The notes beneath the pieces are model-generated. The model ran no database searches and was not told where the DNA came from. It saw only the letters and a list, made by a program, of their open reading frames with translations. Shown here one piece after another: positions 1 to 10,427 of a DNA stretch of 64,000 nt; the stretch's first letter is position 1, and the number at the start of each line of letters is the position of its first letter. Position numbers and translations under genes: made by a program. The stretch is from contig NZ_WLCM01000008.1 of assembly GCF_013317235.1 (NCBI RefSeq), positions 101,532 to 165,531 of the forward strand, given 5' to 3'. This stretch comes from Leisingera sp. ANG59 (GTDB lineage: Bacteria > Pseudomonadota > Alphaproteobacteria > Rhodobacterales > Rhodobacteraceae).

Positions 1-225
1 CTGGCCAAGCTGTTCAACGACCGCCAGATCACGCCGAAGCCGGATGTGATTCCCTATCTGGTGGCGCATATGGACCGCTCCTTTGCCGCCGCGGCGCAGA
101 TCGTGCGGCGGCTGGACCAGCTGTCGCTGGCGGAAAAACGCAGCCTGACCCGGCCCCTGGCGGTGCGGGTGCTGACGGAAGTGCGCGAAGAGGCAGCGGA
201 AAATGACGCATCCGCAAGCGGTTGA
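1..225 (+). CDS. hdaA: HdaA/Hda-like DnaA regulatory ATPase, C-terminal fragment
   Basis: The window opens inside this gene; only the last 74 residues are visible, ending in TGA at 223-225. They match the end of the DnaA-type AAA+ module: a lid helix with the sensor-II style stretch MDRSFAAAAQIVRRLD, then SLAEKRSLTRPLAVRVL. There is no C-terminal DnaA DNA-binding domain, since the protein stops about 25 residues after the lid. That architecture is typical of Hda/HdaA, which works with the sliding clamp to stimulate ATP hydrolysis on DnaA and so limits re-initiation. The ppx gene follows directly on the same strand. A truncated DnaA paralogue is the only serious alternative. Confidence 0.8.
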   Translation: MAKLFNDRQITPKPDVIPYLVAHMDRSFAAAAQIVRRLDQLSLAEKRSLTRPLAVRVLTEVREEAAENDASASG

Positions 226-277
226 CCCCTGCCCGCCCATGCACCATCCTGACCGCGGATCGCAAGACGGAGCCCTC

Positions 278-1864
278 ATGAACCTGTCCCAGGACCCCGC
301 CGCCGCTGCCACCGATTGGGGGCCCTTCGGGCGTCCGATCTTTGATGACCCCAAGGCCCGGGCGCTGTCGCGGGTGGGGGTGGTCGATGTCGGCTCCAAC
401 TCGGTCCGCCTGGTGGTGTTTGACGGCGCCGCCCGCAGCCCGGCCTATTTCTACAACGAAAAGATCATGTGTGCGCTGGGGGCCGGCCTGTCGGAATCGG
501 GCCGCCTGAACCCGGAGGGCCGCGCCCGCGCCCTGTCGGCGCTGAACCGGTTCCAGCATCTGGCCAGGGGCATGGGACTGCCGCCTCTGACGGTGATCGC
601 CACCGCCGCGGTGCGCGAGGCGGAGGACGGGCCGGAGTTCTGCGACGAGGTGCTGCGCGAGACTGGATTGAAGATCCACGTCATCGACGGCCGCGAAGAG
701 GCGCGGCTTTCGGCGCAGGGCGTGCTGCTGGGCTGGCCCGGCGCCTACGGGCTGGTCTGCGACATCGGCGGCTCCTCGATGGAGCTTGCGGAGATCCAGG
801 AAAACACTGTCGGCCGCCGGGTGACCTCGCCGCTGGGGCCGCTGAAGCTGCGCGACATCAAGGGCGGGCGCAAGGGCCGCAGGGACTACATCCGCGCGGT
901 GATGGAACAGCTGCGCGGCGAGATGGGCGCGCAGCGCGACCGGCTGTTCCTGGTCGGCGGCAGCTGGCGGGCGATTGCCCGCATCGACATGCACCGGCGC
1001 GGCTATCCGCTGAAGGTGCTGCACGAATACCGGATGAGCGCCAGCGACGTGCGCGAAACCGCGAAATACATCGAAAAACGCGACCTGAACAAATTGCGCG
1101 AGGCCTGCGGCATCTCCTCCAGCCGGATGGCGCTGGTGCCTTATGCGATCGACGTGCTGACCCGGCTCATCCACACCTTCAAGCCCAAGGATATCGCGGT
1201 CTCCAGCTATGGCATCCGCGAAGGCCTGCTTTATGAGCAGATGCCGCAGCGGCTGCGCGCCCGCGACCCGCTGGTCGAGGCCTCCCGCTTTGCGGAGATG
1301 AAGGACGCCCGCGTGCCCGGCTTCGGTAAGACGCTCTATGACTTCGTGAGCCCGATCTTCAGCGGCGCCAAGCATAGCAAGCGGCGGCTGGTCAAGGCCG
1401 CCTGCCTGCTGCACGATGTCAGCTGGCGGGCGCATCCCGACTACCGGGCCGAGGTCTGTTTCGACAATGCCACCCGCGCCAACTTGGGCGGGCTCAAGCA
1501 TTCCGAGCGGGTGTTCCTGGGCCTGGCGCTGCTGCACCGCTACAGCAACAAGCGGCACGGCAGCTCCTTCGAGCATCTCTATGATCTGCTGGACGAAAAG
1601 GGCCAGCATGAGGCCGAAGTGCTGGGCAAGGCGATGCGGTTCGGCGCCATGCTGATGGTGACCAGCAACGGCGAGATCGGCGAATTGCAATGGCAGCCGC
1701 GCAAACGGGTGCTGCATGTGACACTGCCGGATGCGGCAAGGCCGCTCTATGGCGAGGTGGCGGAATCGCGGCTGAAGTCGCTGGCCAAGGCGCTGGATGC
1801 GGAAGTTGACCTGAAGTTCAGCAAACCCGCGCCGGAGCCTGAATCGGAGCAGGTGCCGGAATAA
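278..1864 (+). CDS. ppx: Exopolyphosphatase/guanosine pentaphosphatase (Ppx/GppA family)
   Basis: A 528-residue cytosolic member of the Ppx/GppA family, which shortens polyphosphate or hydrolyses pppGpp. The ASKHA phosphate-binding loop VVDVGSNSVRLVVFDG lies near residues 33-48 and the second glycine loop DIGGSSMELAE near 163-173. A C-terminal HD-like helical domain contains CLLHDVSW and a later LHRYS. The frame stays open upstream to an ATG at 203 inside hdaA. I place the start at ATG 278 because GGAG sits about 8 bases ahead and the family fold begins soon after. It follows hdaA at 52 bases. No polyphosphate kinase gene lies between them or elsewhere in the window. Confidence 0.92.
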   Translation: MNLSQDPAAAATDWGPFGRPIFDDPKARALSRVGVVDVGSNSVRLVVFDGAARSPAYFYNEKIMCALGAGLSESGRLNPEGRARALSALNRFQHLARGMGLPPLTVIATAAVREAEDGPEFCDEVLRETGLKIHVIDGREEARLSAQGVLLGWPGAYGLVCDIGGSSMELAEIQENTVGRRVTSPLGPLKLRDIKGGRKGRRDYIRAVMEQLRGEMGAQRDRLFLVGGSWRAIARIDMHRRGYPLKVLHEYRMSASDVRETAKYIEKRDLNKLREACGISSSRMALVPYAIDVLTRLIHTFKPKDIAVSSYGIREGLLYEQMPQRLRARDPLVEASRFAEMKDARVPGFGKTLYDFVSPIFSGAKHSKRRLVKAACLLHDVSWRAHPDYRAEVCFDNATRANLGGLKHSERVFLGLALLHRYSNKRHGSSFEHLYDLLDEKGQHEAEVLGKAMRFGAMLMVTSNGEIGELQWQPRKRVLHVTLPDAARPLYGEVAESRLKSLAKALDAEVDLKFSKPAPEPESEQVPE

Positions 1865-1888
1865 CGGGCCCAGGAGACCGCACCGGCG

Positions 1889-2269
1889 TCAGATTTCGGT
1901 GACGCCCTCGTCCTCATCCTTGTCTTCCTTGGCAGGCGCGTTGTCCTTGGGCTTCTTGCGGATGATGATGTCGCCGTTGGGCAGGATTTCCGGCAGCTCA
2001 TAGGCGCTCCAGTCTTCCACCTGTTCAGCGATATCCGCCAGCGCCGGCCCCATTTCGGCCAGGAAAGCCCCCATCGAGGGTCCGATCTCCTCCATCATGC
2101 CCTGCAGGTCTTCGAGCGCCGGCGCCATTTCCTGGCGCAGGCCCTCCCAGAACAGCTCCGCTCCGCGCTCCACCAGCGACGGGCCGGTGCCCTCCTCTTC
2201 CGCCTCCTGAGCGGAAAGCGGCGCGGACATCAGGGCAATAAGGGCGGCAGGCAGGATGAGGTGTTTCAT
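1889..2269 (-). CDS. Secreted acidic protein of unknown function
   Basis: A 126-residue protein of unrecognised family. Residues 1-20 (MKHLILPAALIALMSAPLSA) form a Sec signal peptide ending in a plausible AxA-type site. The mature part is rich in Glu, Ala and Met (helical: RGAELFWEGLRQEMAPALEDLQ, then GPSMGAFLAEMGPALADIAEQVEDW) and ends in a charged Lys/Asp/Glu tail, so it is probably periplasmic. The frame extends upstream only to a TTG; the ATG at 2267-2269 is preferred because it begins the signal peptide. It converges with ppx, with 24 bases between the stops. Very similar small proteins are common in Roseobacter genomes, where I believe some carry an uninformative ATPase label; no Walker motif is visible here. 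Confidence 0.7.
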   Translation of the reverse strand: MKHLILPAALIALMSAPLSAQEAEEEGTGPSLVERGAELFWEGLRQEMAPALEDLQGMMEEIGPSMGAFLAEMGPALADIAEQVEDWSAYELPEILPNGDIIIRKKPKDNAPAKEDKDEDEGVTEI

Positions 2270-2358
2270 GGGGCTAATATAGGGAGGTCGGCTACGCCGG
2301 AACAAGGGGGCCTGTTAACAACCGGGCCGGGCAGCGCCTGATACGGTGCCCGGAATTT

Positions 2359-3492
2359 TCAGGTTCGGGCGCTGGGTGCCGCGGCGGCGGGGGATGGCTT
2401 GACAGCCGTGCCCGGCGCGGTCAGCGGGCCGGACAGGATCAGCGGATCGCGGCGGCGGGGGGCGCGGCATGGCTCCGGGACAGGCGGCGCCTTGTCCCAG
2501 GTGCCGCATTGCTGCGGGGCATAGGTTTGCAGCAGCGGCTGGCTGTTCTTCTTGTGGCGGGCGATCAGGCTCCGCTGCTGCTTGCCCGCGGGCACGTGGC
2601 GCGCAGGCTCCGGCGGCGGGGCGGCGCCGTCCAGCGTCGGAAACAGCCGCTTGAGCCGGGCATGTTCCGCGGGCGGCAGAGTTTTCAGCGCCTCAGGCCC
2701 CATCAGCAGGCTTTCGGCCGGGGCGCCTTCGGCCAGCACCACCTCATGCCGGTCGAAGATCAGGTGGAAATATTCCACCGCTGCGGCGGCATCATCCAAA
2801 CGGATGCCAGGCAGCGCAGTGAGCTGGTGAGCGGCCGCAAGCACCTGCGCCTGGCCGAACATGCGCTCAGCAATGCGGGAGCAGACCATCAGCCGGTGCT
2901 GGCGCGATACCCGCAGATCGCGCAGCGGCAGGCCGGCCCCCAAGGCGCCGGCGCGGATCAGCACCGGGCGCAGCTTCGGGTTGCGGCGGATCCGCTCCGC
3001 GCTGGCGGCACGGGAGGTGACCATCCGCAGCACGGCGCGGCCGCCGTCCGCGGTCACAACCGCCTGCCCCGGACGCAGATTTTCGACCGGACAGGGGCCT
3101 TCAGCAGTGCTGATAAGCGTGCCGCGGGCGAAACAAACGACATCCGCATAGTTCCAGCCGGTGCTGTGGCTTTGATAACTGCCCAGCGTTGCGCCGGTGG
3201 TAAAGGCGGACCCCGGCCCCGGCAAGAAATACCATTCTCCGCCGGTGTTGAAAAAGTAGAAGGTTTCGGTATGCGATGCTCCGCTGGTGCCGGTGAAGGA
3301 GATGTCGATGGCATAGGGGCTGCCGGACGTTTTCCCGAAGGAGCCGCCGTCGATGCTGATGCGTTCGCCATTGTCGCCGCTGCCGTCATAGGCGGCGTCA
3401 TTGTCCTTGAACACCGCAGTGTGGGAGGTGTTGTACTGTGCGTTGTAGCCGGTGCCCGACCATTTGAAGGCTTCTGCCGTATATTCTGCCAT
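2359..3492 (-). CDS. Hint (hedgehog/intein) domain protein with extended tail
   Basis: A 377-residue protein. Residues 1-115 are a Gly/Ser/Thr-rich beta-type domain with no signal peptide. A Hint_2-type self-processing domain starts at Cys120 (CFARGTLISTAEG, residues 120-132), continues with VENLRPGQAVVTADGG and includes VSRQHRLMV, the block-B/His region of bacterial Hint domains. Such proteins usually end near the segment RSLIARHKKNSQPLL, which here lies at about 307-321. The frame instead runs on for 56 Pro/Arg-rich residues that look unlike the rest. Many Rhodobacterales Hint proteins are secreted by type I systems; no transporter lies nearby. The 64-residue gene just upstream is probably co-transcribed. 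Confidence 0.85.
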   Translation of the reverse strand: MAEYTAEAFKWSGTGYNAQYNTSHTAVFKDNDAAYDGSGDNGERISIDGGSFGKTSGSPYAIDISFTGTSGASHTETFYFFNTGGEWYFLPGPGSAFTTGATLGSYQSHSTGWNYADVVCFARGTLISTAEGPCPVENLRPGQAVVTADGGRAVLRMVTSRAASAERIRRNPKLRPVLIRAGALGAGLPLRDLRVSRQHRLMVCSRIAERMFGQAQVLAAAHQLTALPGIRLDDAAAAVEYFHLIFDRHEVVLAEGAPAESLLMGPEALKTLPPAEHARLKRLFPTLDGAAPPPEPARHVPAGKQQRSLIARHKKNSQPLLQTYAPQQCGTWDKAPPVPEPCRAPRRRDPLILSGPLTAPGTAVKPSPAAAAPSART

Positions 3493-3500
3493 GACAGCGC

Positions 3501-3695
3501 TCAGTTCCGGCCGGGCGGATCTTTGGCGTCGAGCGCTTTAAACAGTGCCCGCAGCCCGCCCGGACGCAGACGACAGCGGGCCGCATCACGGCCCAGTGCC
3601 TGCGCCGCGGCCTCGCGTTCGCGGCTGTCAAGCTCCGCACCGAACCGGGCTTCCAGCTCCGCCGCAAAGGCTTTGTTTCTGTCTTGGCCGCTCAT
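3501..3695 (-). CDS. Small hypothetical protein upstream of the Hint gene
   Basis: A 64-residue, strongly charged and helical polypeptide: SGQDRNKAFAAELEARFGAE, then DSREREAAAQALGRDAARC. There is no signal peptide or membrane segment. Its stop is 8 bases before the ATG of the Hint-domain gene, so the two are likely one transcript and possibly translationally coupled. A weak AGGT lies about 10 bases before the ATG. Function is unknown. Codon use and the tight spacing favour a real gene, but the support is modest. Confidence 0.5.
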   Translation of the reverse strand: MSGQDRNKAFAAELEARFGAELDSREREAAAQALGRDAARCRLRPGGLRALFKALDAKDPPGRN

Positions 3696-3831
3696 ACATC
3701 AGCACCTGCGATTGCGGATTACCCCGCGAACGCCGCCCACCGAAACCAAAGTTGGAGGGCGCGACGGGTCCCCGCAAGGGTGAGCTTGCCTCCAAATGCC
3801 TAAAATTTAATGAAAACAGCTTCAGACGGGA

Positions 3832-4842
3832 TCAAGTCAGCTCCAGATCCAGCGTCACCGGGAAATGATCCGAGGCATCCAGCAGCGCCTGGCGCATCTC
3901 TGGGTCGGCGTAGCATTCGCCGTCCTCGAACGGGTGCCAGATGCGCCACTGGGGGCGCAGGGCCATCAGGCTTTGCGAGATCATCACATAGTCGAGGAGC
4001 GCCCGGGTGAAGCGCTTGGTCTCTGCGTTGTAGAACCGCGAGGTGCTGGGCGGTATCGCGGGGCGCGGCTGCAAGAGGCATTCAGCGTGGGGGTCGTGCA
4101 GCAGATCGCCCATCACGATCTCGACCGAGGACTGGCCGAACAGCTGCTCATACTGGTCCAGGCCGGGGCCGTCGTTGAGGTCGCCCAGCACCATCACATG
4201 CTCGCCTGCGGCCACGTGCTCCTCGACCCGGCGGTGCAGCCAGATCGCCTGCGCCAGCTGTTTGCGGCGGTTGGCGATGGCCATGGCCGTGACCGCCTCC
4301 GGCGTCTTGGCCCCGTGCGGCGCCTTGGATTTCAGATGCGCGCCGATCATCCGCAGCTCCATCCCCCCGTTGTCCGGGCCGCCCTTGGTGGTCACCGCCA
4401 GCTCCAGCGGCGGTTTTGAGAATTCCACCTGATCCAGCCGCTCATCCACGTCGAGGTCGATCTCGAACACTCCGTCAAAACGCGGGGCGGCAGCGCTGGA
4501 GCGGGCATCATGGCGGGCGTCCAGCACATCCGGGTCATAGAGCAGCGCAATTTCCTGATGGGTGTCGTTCGGGAAGCCGCTGACCGCCTCGCGCGCGCGC
4601 AGCCCGGCTTCGGCAGCGAAGGCTTCCAGCGCGCGGGTGGTGCGCTGGGTGCGGCCGGTGTTGGGCGCTTCGATCACCATCACCGCATCGGCGTCGATGC
4701 GGCGCAGCACATGGGCGATGGCGCGGCCCTGGGTATAGCGGTCGACACCGTGAACGCCTGACGGCTTTTCGTCCAGCATCAGCCTGTCGTCCTTGTCGAA
4801 CAGATAGGCGAACCACTCGATATTATAGGTGGCCAGCCGCAT
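3832..4842 (-). CDS. Endonuclease/exonuclease/phosphatase (EEP) family protein
   Basis: A 336-residue protein of the DNase I-like EEP superfamily, which cleaves phosphodiester bonds in nucleic acids, phospholipids or small phosphates using divalent metal. Family signatures are the N-terminal MRLATYNIEWFAYLF (metal-binding Asn), VMVIEAPN with the catalytic Glu, VLGDLNDGPG and the terminal SDHFPVTLDLEL with the catalytic Asp-His. No signal peptide, so probably cytosolic. The start at 4842 puts the conserved beta strand at the N-terminus; an in-frame ATG at 4866 would add eight residues. Either start overlaps the end of the DjlA-like gene. Substrate cannot be read from sequence. Confidence 0.85.
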   Translation of the reverse strand: MRLATYNIEWFAYLFDKDDRLMLDEKPSGVHGVDRYTQGRAIAHVLRRIDADAVMVIEAPNTGRTQRTTRALEAFAAEAGLRAREAVSGFPNDTHQEIALLYDPDVLDARHDARSSAAAPRFDGVFEIDLDVDERLDQVEFSKPPLELAVTTKGGPDNGGMELRMIGAHLKSKAPHGAKTPEAVTAMAIANRRKQLAQAIWLHRRVEEHVAAGEHVMVLGDLNDGPGLDQYEQLFGQSSVEIVMGDLLHDPHAECLLQPRPAIPPSTSRFYNAETKRFTRALLDYVMISQSLMALRPQWRIWHPFEDGECYADPEMRQALLDASDHFPVTLDLELT

Positions 4843-5521
4843 TGCCGCCGCATCCGCTGATTTCATCCCAAGCGCGGTTGATGTCGATCATCCGCTTCTC
4901 CGCCAGCCGCACTGCTTCCTCCGGCACGCCGCGGGCGATCATCGCATCCGGGTGGGTGTCGCGCACCAGCTTGCGCCAGTGCTTGCGGATCTCTTCCTTG
5001 CTCATCTCCGGGCTGACGCCCAGCACCGTATAGGGGTCCTTGGGCGCATCCGGCACAAACCGCGCCCGCAGCGCCTGGAACTGCTGCGGCGTCTGGCCGA
5101 AGATGCGGCTCACTTCCTCCAGGAACTCGTTTTCGCCGGGGTGGTAAAAGCCGTCGGCCATGGCGATGTGGAAGAGCCCCTCCATCAGGTCGCACAGCGT
5201 GGTGGGGTCGTTTGCAAACATCCGCTGGATGCGGCGGGCGTAATCCTGGTATCCCGCCACATCGGTGCGCGCCATGTTGAAGACGCGGGCGGCGCCGGCC
5301 TCGTCATCCTGGGCGATCTGGAACACCTCGCGGAAGGCGGTGACCTCATCCCGGGTGACCTGGCCGTCGGCCTTGGCCATCTTGGCGCCAAGGGCGATGA
5401 CGGCAATGGCAAAGGCGACAGTGCGTTCGGGCGGCGCCCGCAGCTTGTCAAAGACGTCGGTCAGGCTTTCGCCTGCGGCAAGCGCGGCCAGCGCGTCGGA
5501 TATGCGGGTCCAAAGTGACAT
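4823..5521 (-). CDS. DjlA-like TerB/J-domain co-chaperone
   Basis: A 232-residue protein with two domains. Residues about 30-155 are TerB-like and helical, with KMAKADGQVTRDEV, and later MADGFYHPGENEFL, resembling paired acidic metal-binding helices. Residues about 165-225 are a J domain, DPYTVLGVSPEMSKEEIRKH, followed by VRDTHPDAM carrying the HPD tripeptide that stimulates DnaK ATPase. E. coli DjlA has an N-terminal membrane anchor; none is visible here, so this is the soluble alphaproteobacterial type. It is third in a four-gene minus-strand run (VOC, GNAT, this gene, EEP) with overlaps or gaps below 10 bases. Confidence 0.88.
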   Translation of the reverse strand: MSLWTRISDALAALAAGESLTDVFDKLRAPPERTVAFAIAVIALGAKMAKADGQVTRDEVTAFREVFQIAQDDEAGAARVFNMARTDVAGYQDYARRIQRMFANDPTTLCDLMEGLFHIAMADGFYHPGENEFLEEVSRIFGQTPQQFQALRARFVPDAPKDPYTVLGVSPEMSKEEIRKHWRKLVRDTHPDAMIARGVPEEAVRLAEKRMIDINRAWDEISGCGGNAAGHL

Positions 5522-5530
5522 GGGCTCAGC

Positions 5531-6052
5531 CTATCCGGGTTTGGCGGCACTGTCAGGGGCGGGAATCCCCGGTGTCAGGATTTTCTGCATGAAAACAGTG
5601 TCCAGCCAGCGCCCCTGCTTGCAGCCGAGCTCCGGCATCCGGGCGGTCTCGACATAGCCGAGGGCGGCGTGAAAGGCGATGGCGGAGGGGTTGGCGCTGC
5701 TGACGCTGGCGATCAAAACATGCAGGCCAGTCTCCCTTGCCTTCTCCTCCAGTACCAGCATCAGCCGGCGGCCCGCGCCCTTGCCCTGCGCGGCGGGCAG
5801 CAGGTGAATGGTGTGTTCGGCGGTAAAGCGGTAGCCCGGACCGGAGCGGAACGGAAAGAAATAGGCATGGCCCAGGATCTCCCCCTCCTGCTCCGCCACT
5901 AGGTAGCTGCCATTGCTGGCGGCGATCTGCCGGCGCACCTGTTCCGGTGTTTTCTCGATCGTGTTGAAGGTCGCCAGCGTGTCGCGGATCACCCAGTTGG
6001 CAATGGCGCAGACGGCTTCGGCATCAGCCTCGGTTGCGGGTCGGATGATCAT
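5531..6052 (-). CDS. GNAT family N-acetyltransferase (phosphinothricin/methionine sulfoximine acetyltransferase-like)
   Basis: A 173-residue GNAT protein that would transfer acetyl from acetyl-CoA to a small amine. It begins MIIRPATEADAEAVCAIANW and shows the pyrophosphate-binding loop QGKGAGRRLM near residues 90-99, followed by SVSSANPSAIAFHAALGY, the arrangement of PAT/MnaT-type enzymes active on phosphinothricin or methionine sulfoximine analogues. The last 15 residues are a Pro/Ala tail. Its start overlaps the stop of the VOC gene by an ATGA, indicating translational coupling. The exact substrate is not determinable. Confidence 0.85.
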   Translation of the reverse strand: MIIRPATEADAEAVCAIANWVIRDTLATFNTIEKTPEQVRRQIAASNGSYLVAEQEGEILGHAYFFPFRSGPGYRFTAEHTIHLLPAAQGKGAGRRLMLVLEEKARETGLHVLIASVSSANPSAIAFHAALGYVETARMPELGCKQGRWLDTVFMQKILTPGIPAPDSAAKPG

Positions 6053-6657
6053 CTGAGCACCCTCGGCCCGTGCGGCGTGTCAAACTCCGCCATCATTGCC
6101 GGCGCGCCCTGCTCTACTTTGAGGCGCGGGTCCTTGAGGATGCGGTCCAGCGCGGTCTGTAAATCAGAGGCCTCCGGGTGGCTGAGGACCAGCCGGGTCA
6201 GGCGGCAGCCGGACTGCGGCAGTTTGCCTGCGGGAGGCTCTGCCTGCCACTGCAGGACCGCCGGGAACAGGTTGTCATAGGGCAGCAGCCCGTCCGCAGG
6301 CACCGTCATCAGCCAGCGCAAGTCACCGCGCTGCATCTGCACATGCCGCTGCGCATGGGGCGGCAGCAGGGGTTTCTCCGCTTCCAGGTCCTCGCTGCGC
6401 AGGATCCAGTTGCTGAGCCTTGCCGGGCCTTCGAAGCGGTCGAGATTGAACCAGCGCGGCTGCTCCTGCGGGATGGCCTCCGGGTCGATGGCAATGGCCT
6501 CCAGATAGAGCCCGTCCTCCAGCCCGGTCAGCCGGTTACGGGTGCCATAGCGCGCGTGGGCGCCGCCGGGGCCGAGGGCGATGCCGAGCGCGTCTTCGGT
6601 ATGCGCGACGGCCTCTTCCAGCGTTGCGCCTGCCACTGCCAGGTGATCGAGTATCAT
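6049..6657 (-). CDS. VOC/glyoxalase-like domain protein
   Basis: A 202-residue protein starting MILDHLAVAGATLEEAVAHT, the first strand of a vicinal-oxygen-chelate fold of the Glyoxalase_3 (glyoxalase-like, PF13468) type. It contains GTRNRLTGLEDGLYLEAIAI and RWFNLDRF in the expected order. These proteins bind metal and act on unidentified small substrates. A strong GGGGGAGGGCGG lies just before the ATG at 6657, which rules out the longer reading to 6711. It is the first gene of the minus-strand run that continues through GNAT, DjlA-like and EEP genes. Confidence 0.8.
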   Translation of the reverse strand: MILDHLAVAGATLEEAVAHTEDALGIALGPGGAHARYGTRNRLTGLEDGLYLEAIAIDPEAIPQEQPRWFNLDRFEGPARLSNWILRSEDLEAEKPLLPPHAQRHVQMQRGDLRWLMTVPADGLLPYDNLFPAVLQWQAEPPAGKLPQSGCRLTRLVLSHPEASDLQTALDRILKDPRLKVEQGAPAMMAEFDTPHGPRVLR

Positions 6658-6836
6658 ATCCGCCCTCCCCCTTTTGCGGGCTGAGACTAGCCTGACAGCT
6701 GCAGGGTGCAAGGCGGGAGTTTCTGTCAGAGGGAATGGAGGAAACTTCTAATTGGGCAGACGCTAGGATTAGGGTAAGCCTGCATTACTGCTGTTTACCG
6801 GCGTTAGCACCCCGTTTCTTTTGAGAGAAAATTCTA

Positions 6837-7483
6837 ATGACAGTCTACCATTTGAGCACCAGTTTGGATGCGGTTTCAGCCGGAGTGGACTGGTCGGAAA
6901 CCAAGGAGCGTCGCCAGCCTGGGTCGGATATAGGTTTGAATCGCTGGTATTGCACCGACGCTGACAGGGCTTTCTTGGGCCAGCTACCCACGTAGATTAG
7001 GAATGAGATCAATGCGCATTGGGCTTTGAGTTTCGCTCGCAATGACAACTTGCCCGATACGTTTATGAGCCTCAAGAACGCTCACTTCTCCGGTGCTCCC
7101 TTTGCTCACCAAGGCGTTTGTGAGGTGTTTCAGAATTTTGCAGAAGGCAATTGCGAGATCATTCCAATTCGAAATTTCTGGTCCTTGCACGATAAGAAAG
7201 ACGTGCCCGAGCCTTACTTCGTTGCAAATGTATTCAATGCCGCAGAGCTTTTGGACACTAGGCTCACAAAAACAAGGCCCGTCAAAAATCCAAGATTTGG
7301 CAACATTAGATTTCTGCCACCGTGCCTAGCTGAAGAAATATTTGTCCGGAAAATCGCTTTTCCGGGCACCATCTTTTGCGCGACTCCATGACTTCTGAAT
7401 GGTTTTGTGACGACGTTTTTCGCGCAGCCATCGAAGTTGTGACGCCGGGAACTTATGAGTTTCGTGAAGTAACCTTGGTCTAG
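6837..7483 (+). pseudogene. Decayed DUF1629/Imm11-like immunity gene (nonsense plus frameshift)
   Basis: An AT-richer segment that still reads as one protein of about 215 codons when two lesions are bridged. ATG 6837, preceded by GAGAG, opens 52 codons that end at TAG 6993-6995. The same frame continues with LSFARNDNLPDTFMSLKNAH, then IPIRNFWSLHD, PEPYFVANVFNAAELLDTR and IRFLPPCLAEEIFVRK up to TGA 7389-7391. One base back in frame, MTSEWFCDDVFRAAIEVV and then GTYEFREVTLV complete the family-like end, stopping at 7481-7483. The order (IP..FW, YF.NV, F....EEIFR, S..F..A....G.Y.FREV) resembles DUF1629/Imm11-type immunity proteins. No toxin gene lies beside it. The family call is by eye; the two lesions are direct observations. 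Confidence 0.6.
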
Positions 7484-7512
7484 CCGTAGAGAATGTCATG
7501 GCAGTGTTCGGC

Positions 7513-8001
7513 TTAAACCCAAACCGCCAGAGCCCAGACCCCGGCAATCACCGTCGGGTAAAACGTCCCGGCAAAGCCCAGCCCGCGCAAGGGCGGTGAC
7601 AGGTGATAGCCGGCCCAGAACAGCACACGCATCAGCGCAAAGGAGAGGCCGAGAGCGATTGCCACAGCGCCGCCCAGGGTGACGGCCACGAAGGGCCAGA
7701 TGGCCAGCGCCAGCACCAGCTGCTCGGTGGTATTGGTCAGCACCCGCTGGTCGATTTCTGCCGGGGAGCCGGGAGCAAGGGGTTCTCCGTCGATGATCGC
7801 GTCGTCAAAAAATCGCCGCTGGGCCAGACGGCCGATGATCAGCGCCAGCACCAGCCCCGGTGCAAGGAAAGCACCGGGCAAGGCGATGGGGGCCGGGATA
7901 TAGGGCAGGCCCAGCCATTGCGGCAGGCCAACAACCAGCACGCCCCAGAGGGCGCCGATGGCCATGCCGGTGAGGATCTGAGGACGTTTGGAGCGCTGCA
8001 T
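7513..8001 (-). CDS. MAPEG family integral membrane protein
   Basis: A 162-residue membrane protein with about four hydrophobic segments (near residues 10-30, 40-57, 92-118 and 140-160). The loop RVLTNTTEQLVLALAIWPFV carries the Asn-x-x-Glu pattern typical of the MAPEG superfamily of glutathione-dependent or eicosanoid-type membrane enzymes. The start at ATG 8001 is preferred; the longer frame begins at a TTG. The N-terminal helix pair is somewhat longer than in the shortest bacterial members. Substrate is unknown. It stands alone on the minus strand, downstream of and convergent with the decayed gene. Confidence 0.75.
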   Translation of the reverse strand: MQRSKRPQILTGMAIGALWGVLVVGLPQWLGLPYIPAPIALPGAFLAPGLVLALIIGRLAQRRFFDDAIIDGEPLAPGSPAEIDQRVLTNTTEQLVLALAIWPFVAVTLGGAVAIALGLSFALMRVLFWAGYHLSPPLRGLGFAGTFYPTVIAGVWALAVWV

Positions 8002-8178
8002 GGCGCCACTCAACCACCGCCGCTACGGTTTGCCAAGGCATGGCGTATCAGACCCGGCGGAAAGCTGCGGCTTGCGGCATCACGCTTTTTGACAGACAGC
8101 CGCTCCCGCCCGGCGCTTGACTGAGCCAAAGGCCCATCCGCGCCGGTTGGGCGCGGCATCGCGCCTCCGCGCGATGCA

Positions 8179-8208
8179 GGCAGCCCGCCCCGGTCGGGGC
8201 GGGCTGCC
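8179..8208. repeat. Perfect GC hairpin downstream of mcm
   Basis: A 13-bp perfect inverted repeat (GGCAGCCCGCCCC and its complement) separated by GGTC. It lies about 90 bases beyond the stop of the mutase gene, between it and the MAPEG gene. No T-run follows on either strand, so it may be a processing or stabilising stem, or a Rho-assisted terminator, rather than a classical intrinsic terminator. Confidence 0.6.
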
Positions 8209-8297
8209 GGACCCAAAGCCGCCAAGGGGGCGGCCCGGAGGGCGGGCACCTGCGGGTGCGGGAGGACCTCCCATGCCCCGCAGATGCGGTTTTCGTG

Positions 8298-10427
<2,130 letters not shown>

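Noticed and set aside
29..1717. 562-codon minus-strand frame opposite ppx
   Set aside because: Antisense to a recognisable Ppx; no ribosome site and no family resemblance.
8179..8208. Hairpin considered as the intrinsic terminator of mcm
   Set aside because: The stem is perfect but no T-run follows on either strand, so it is listed as a repeat only.
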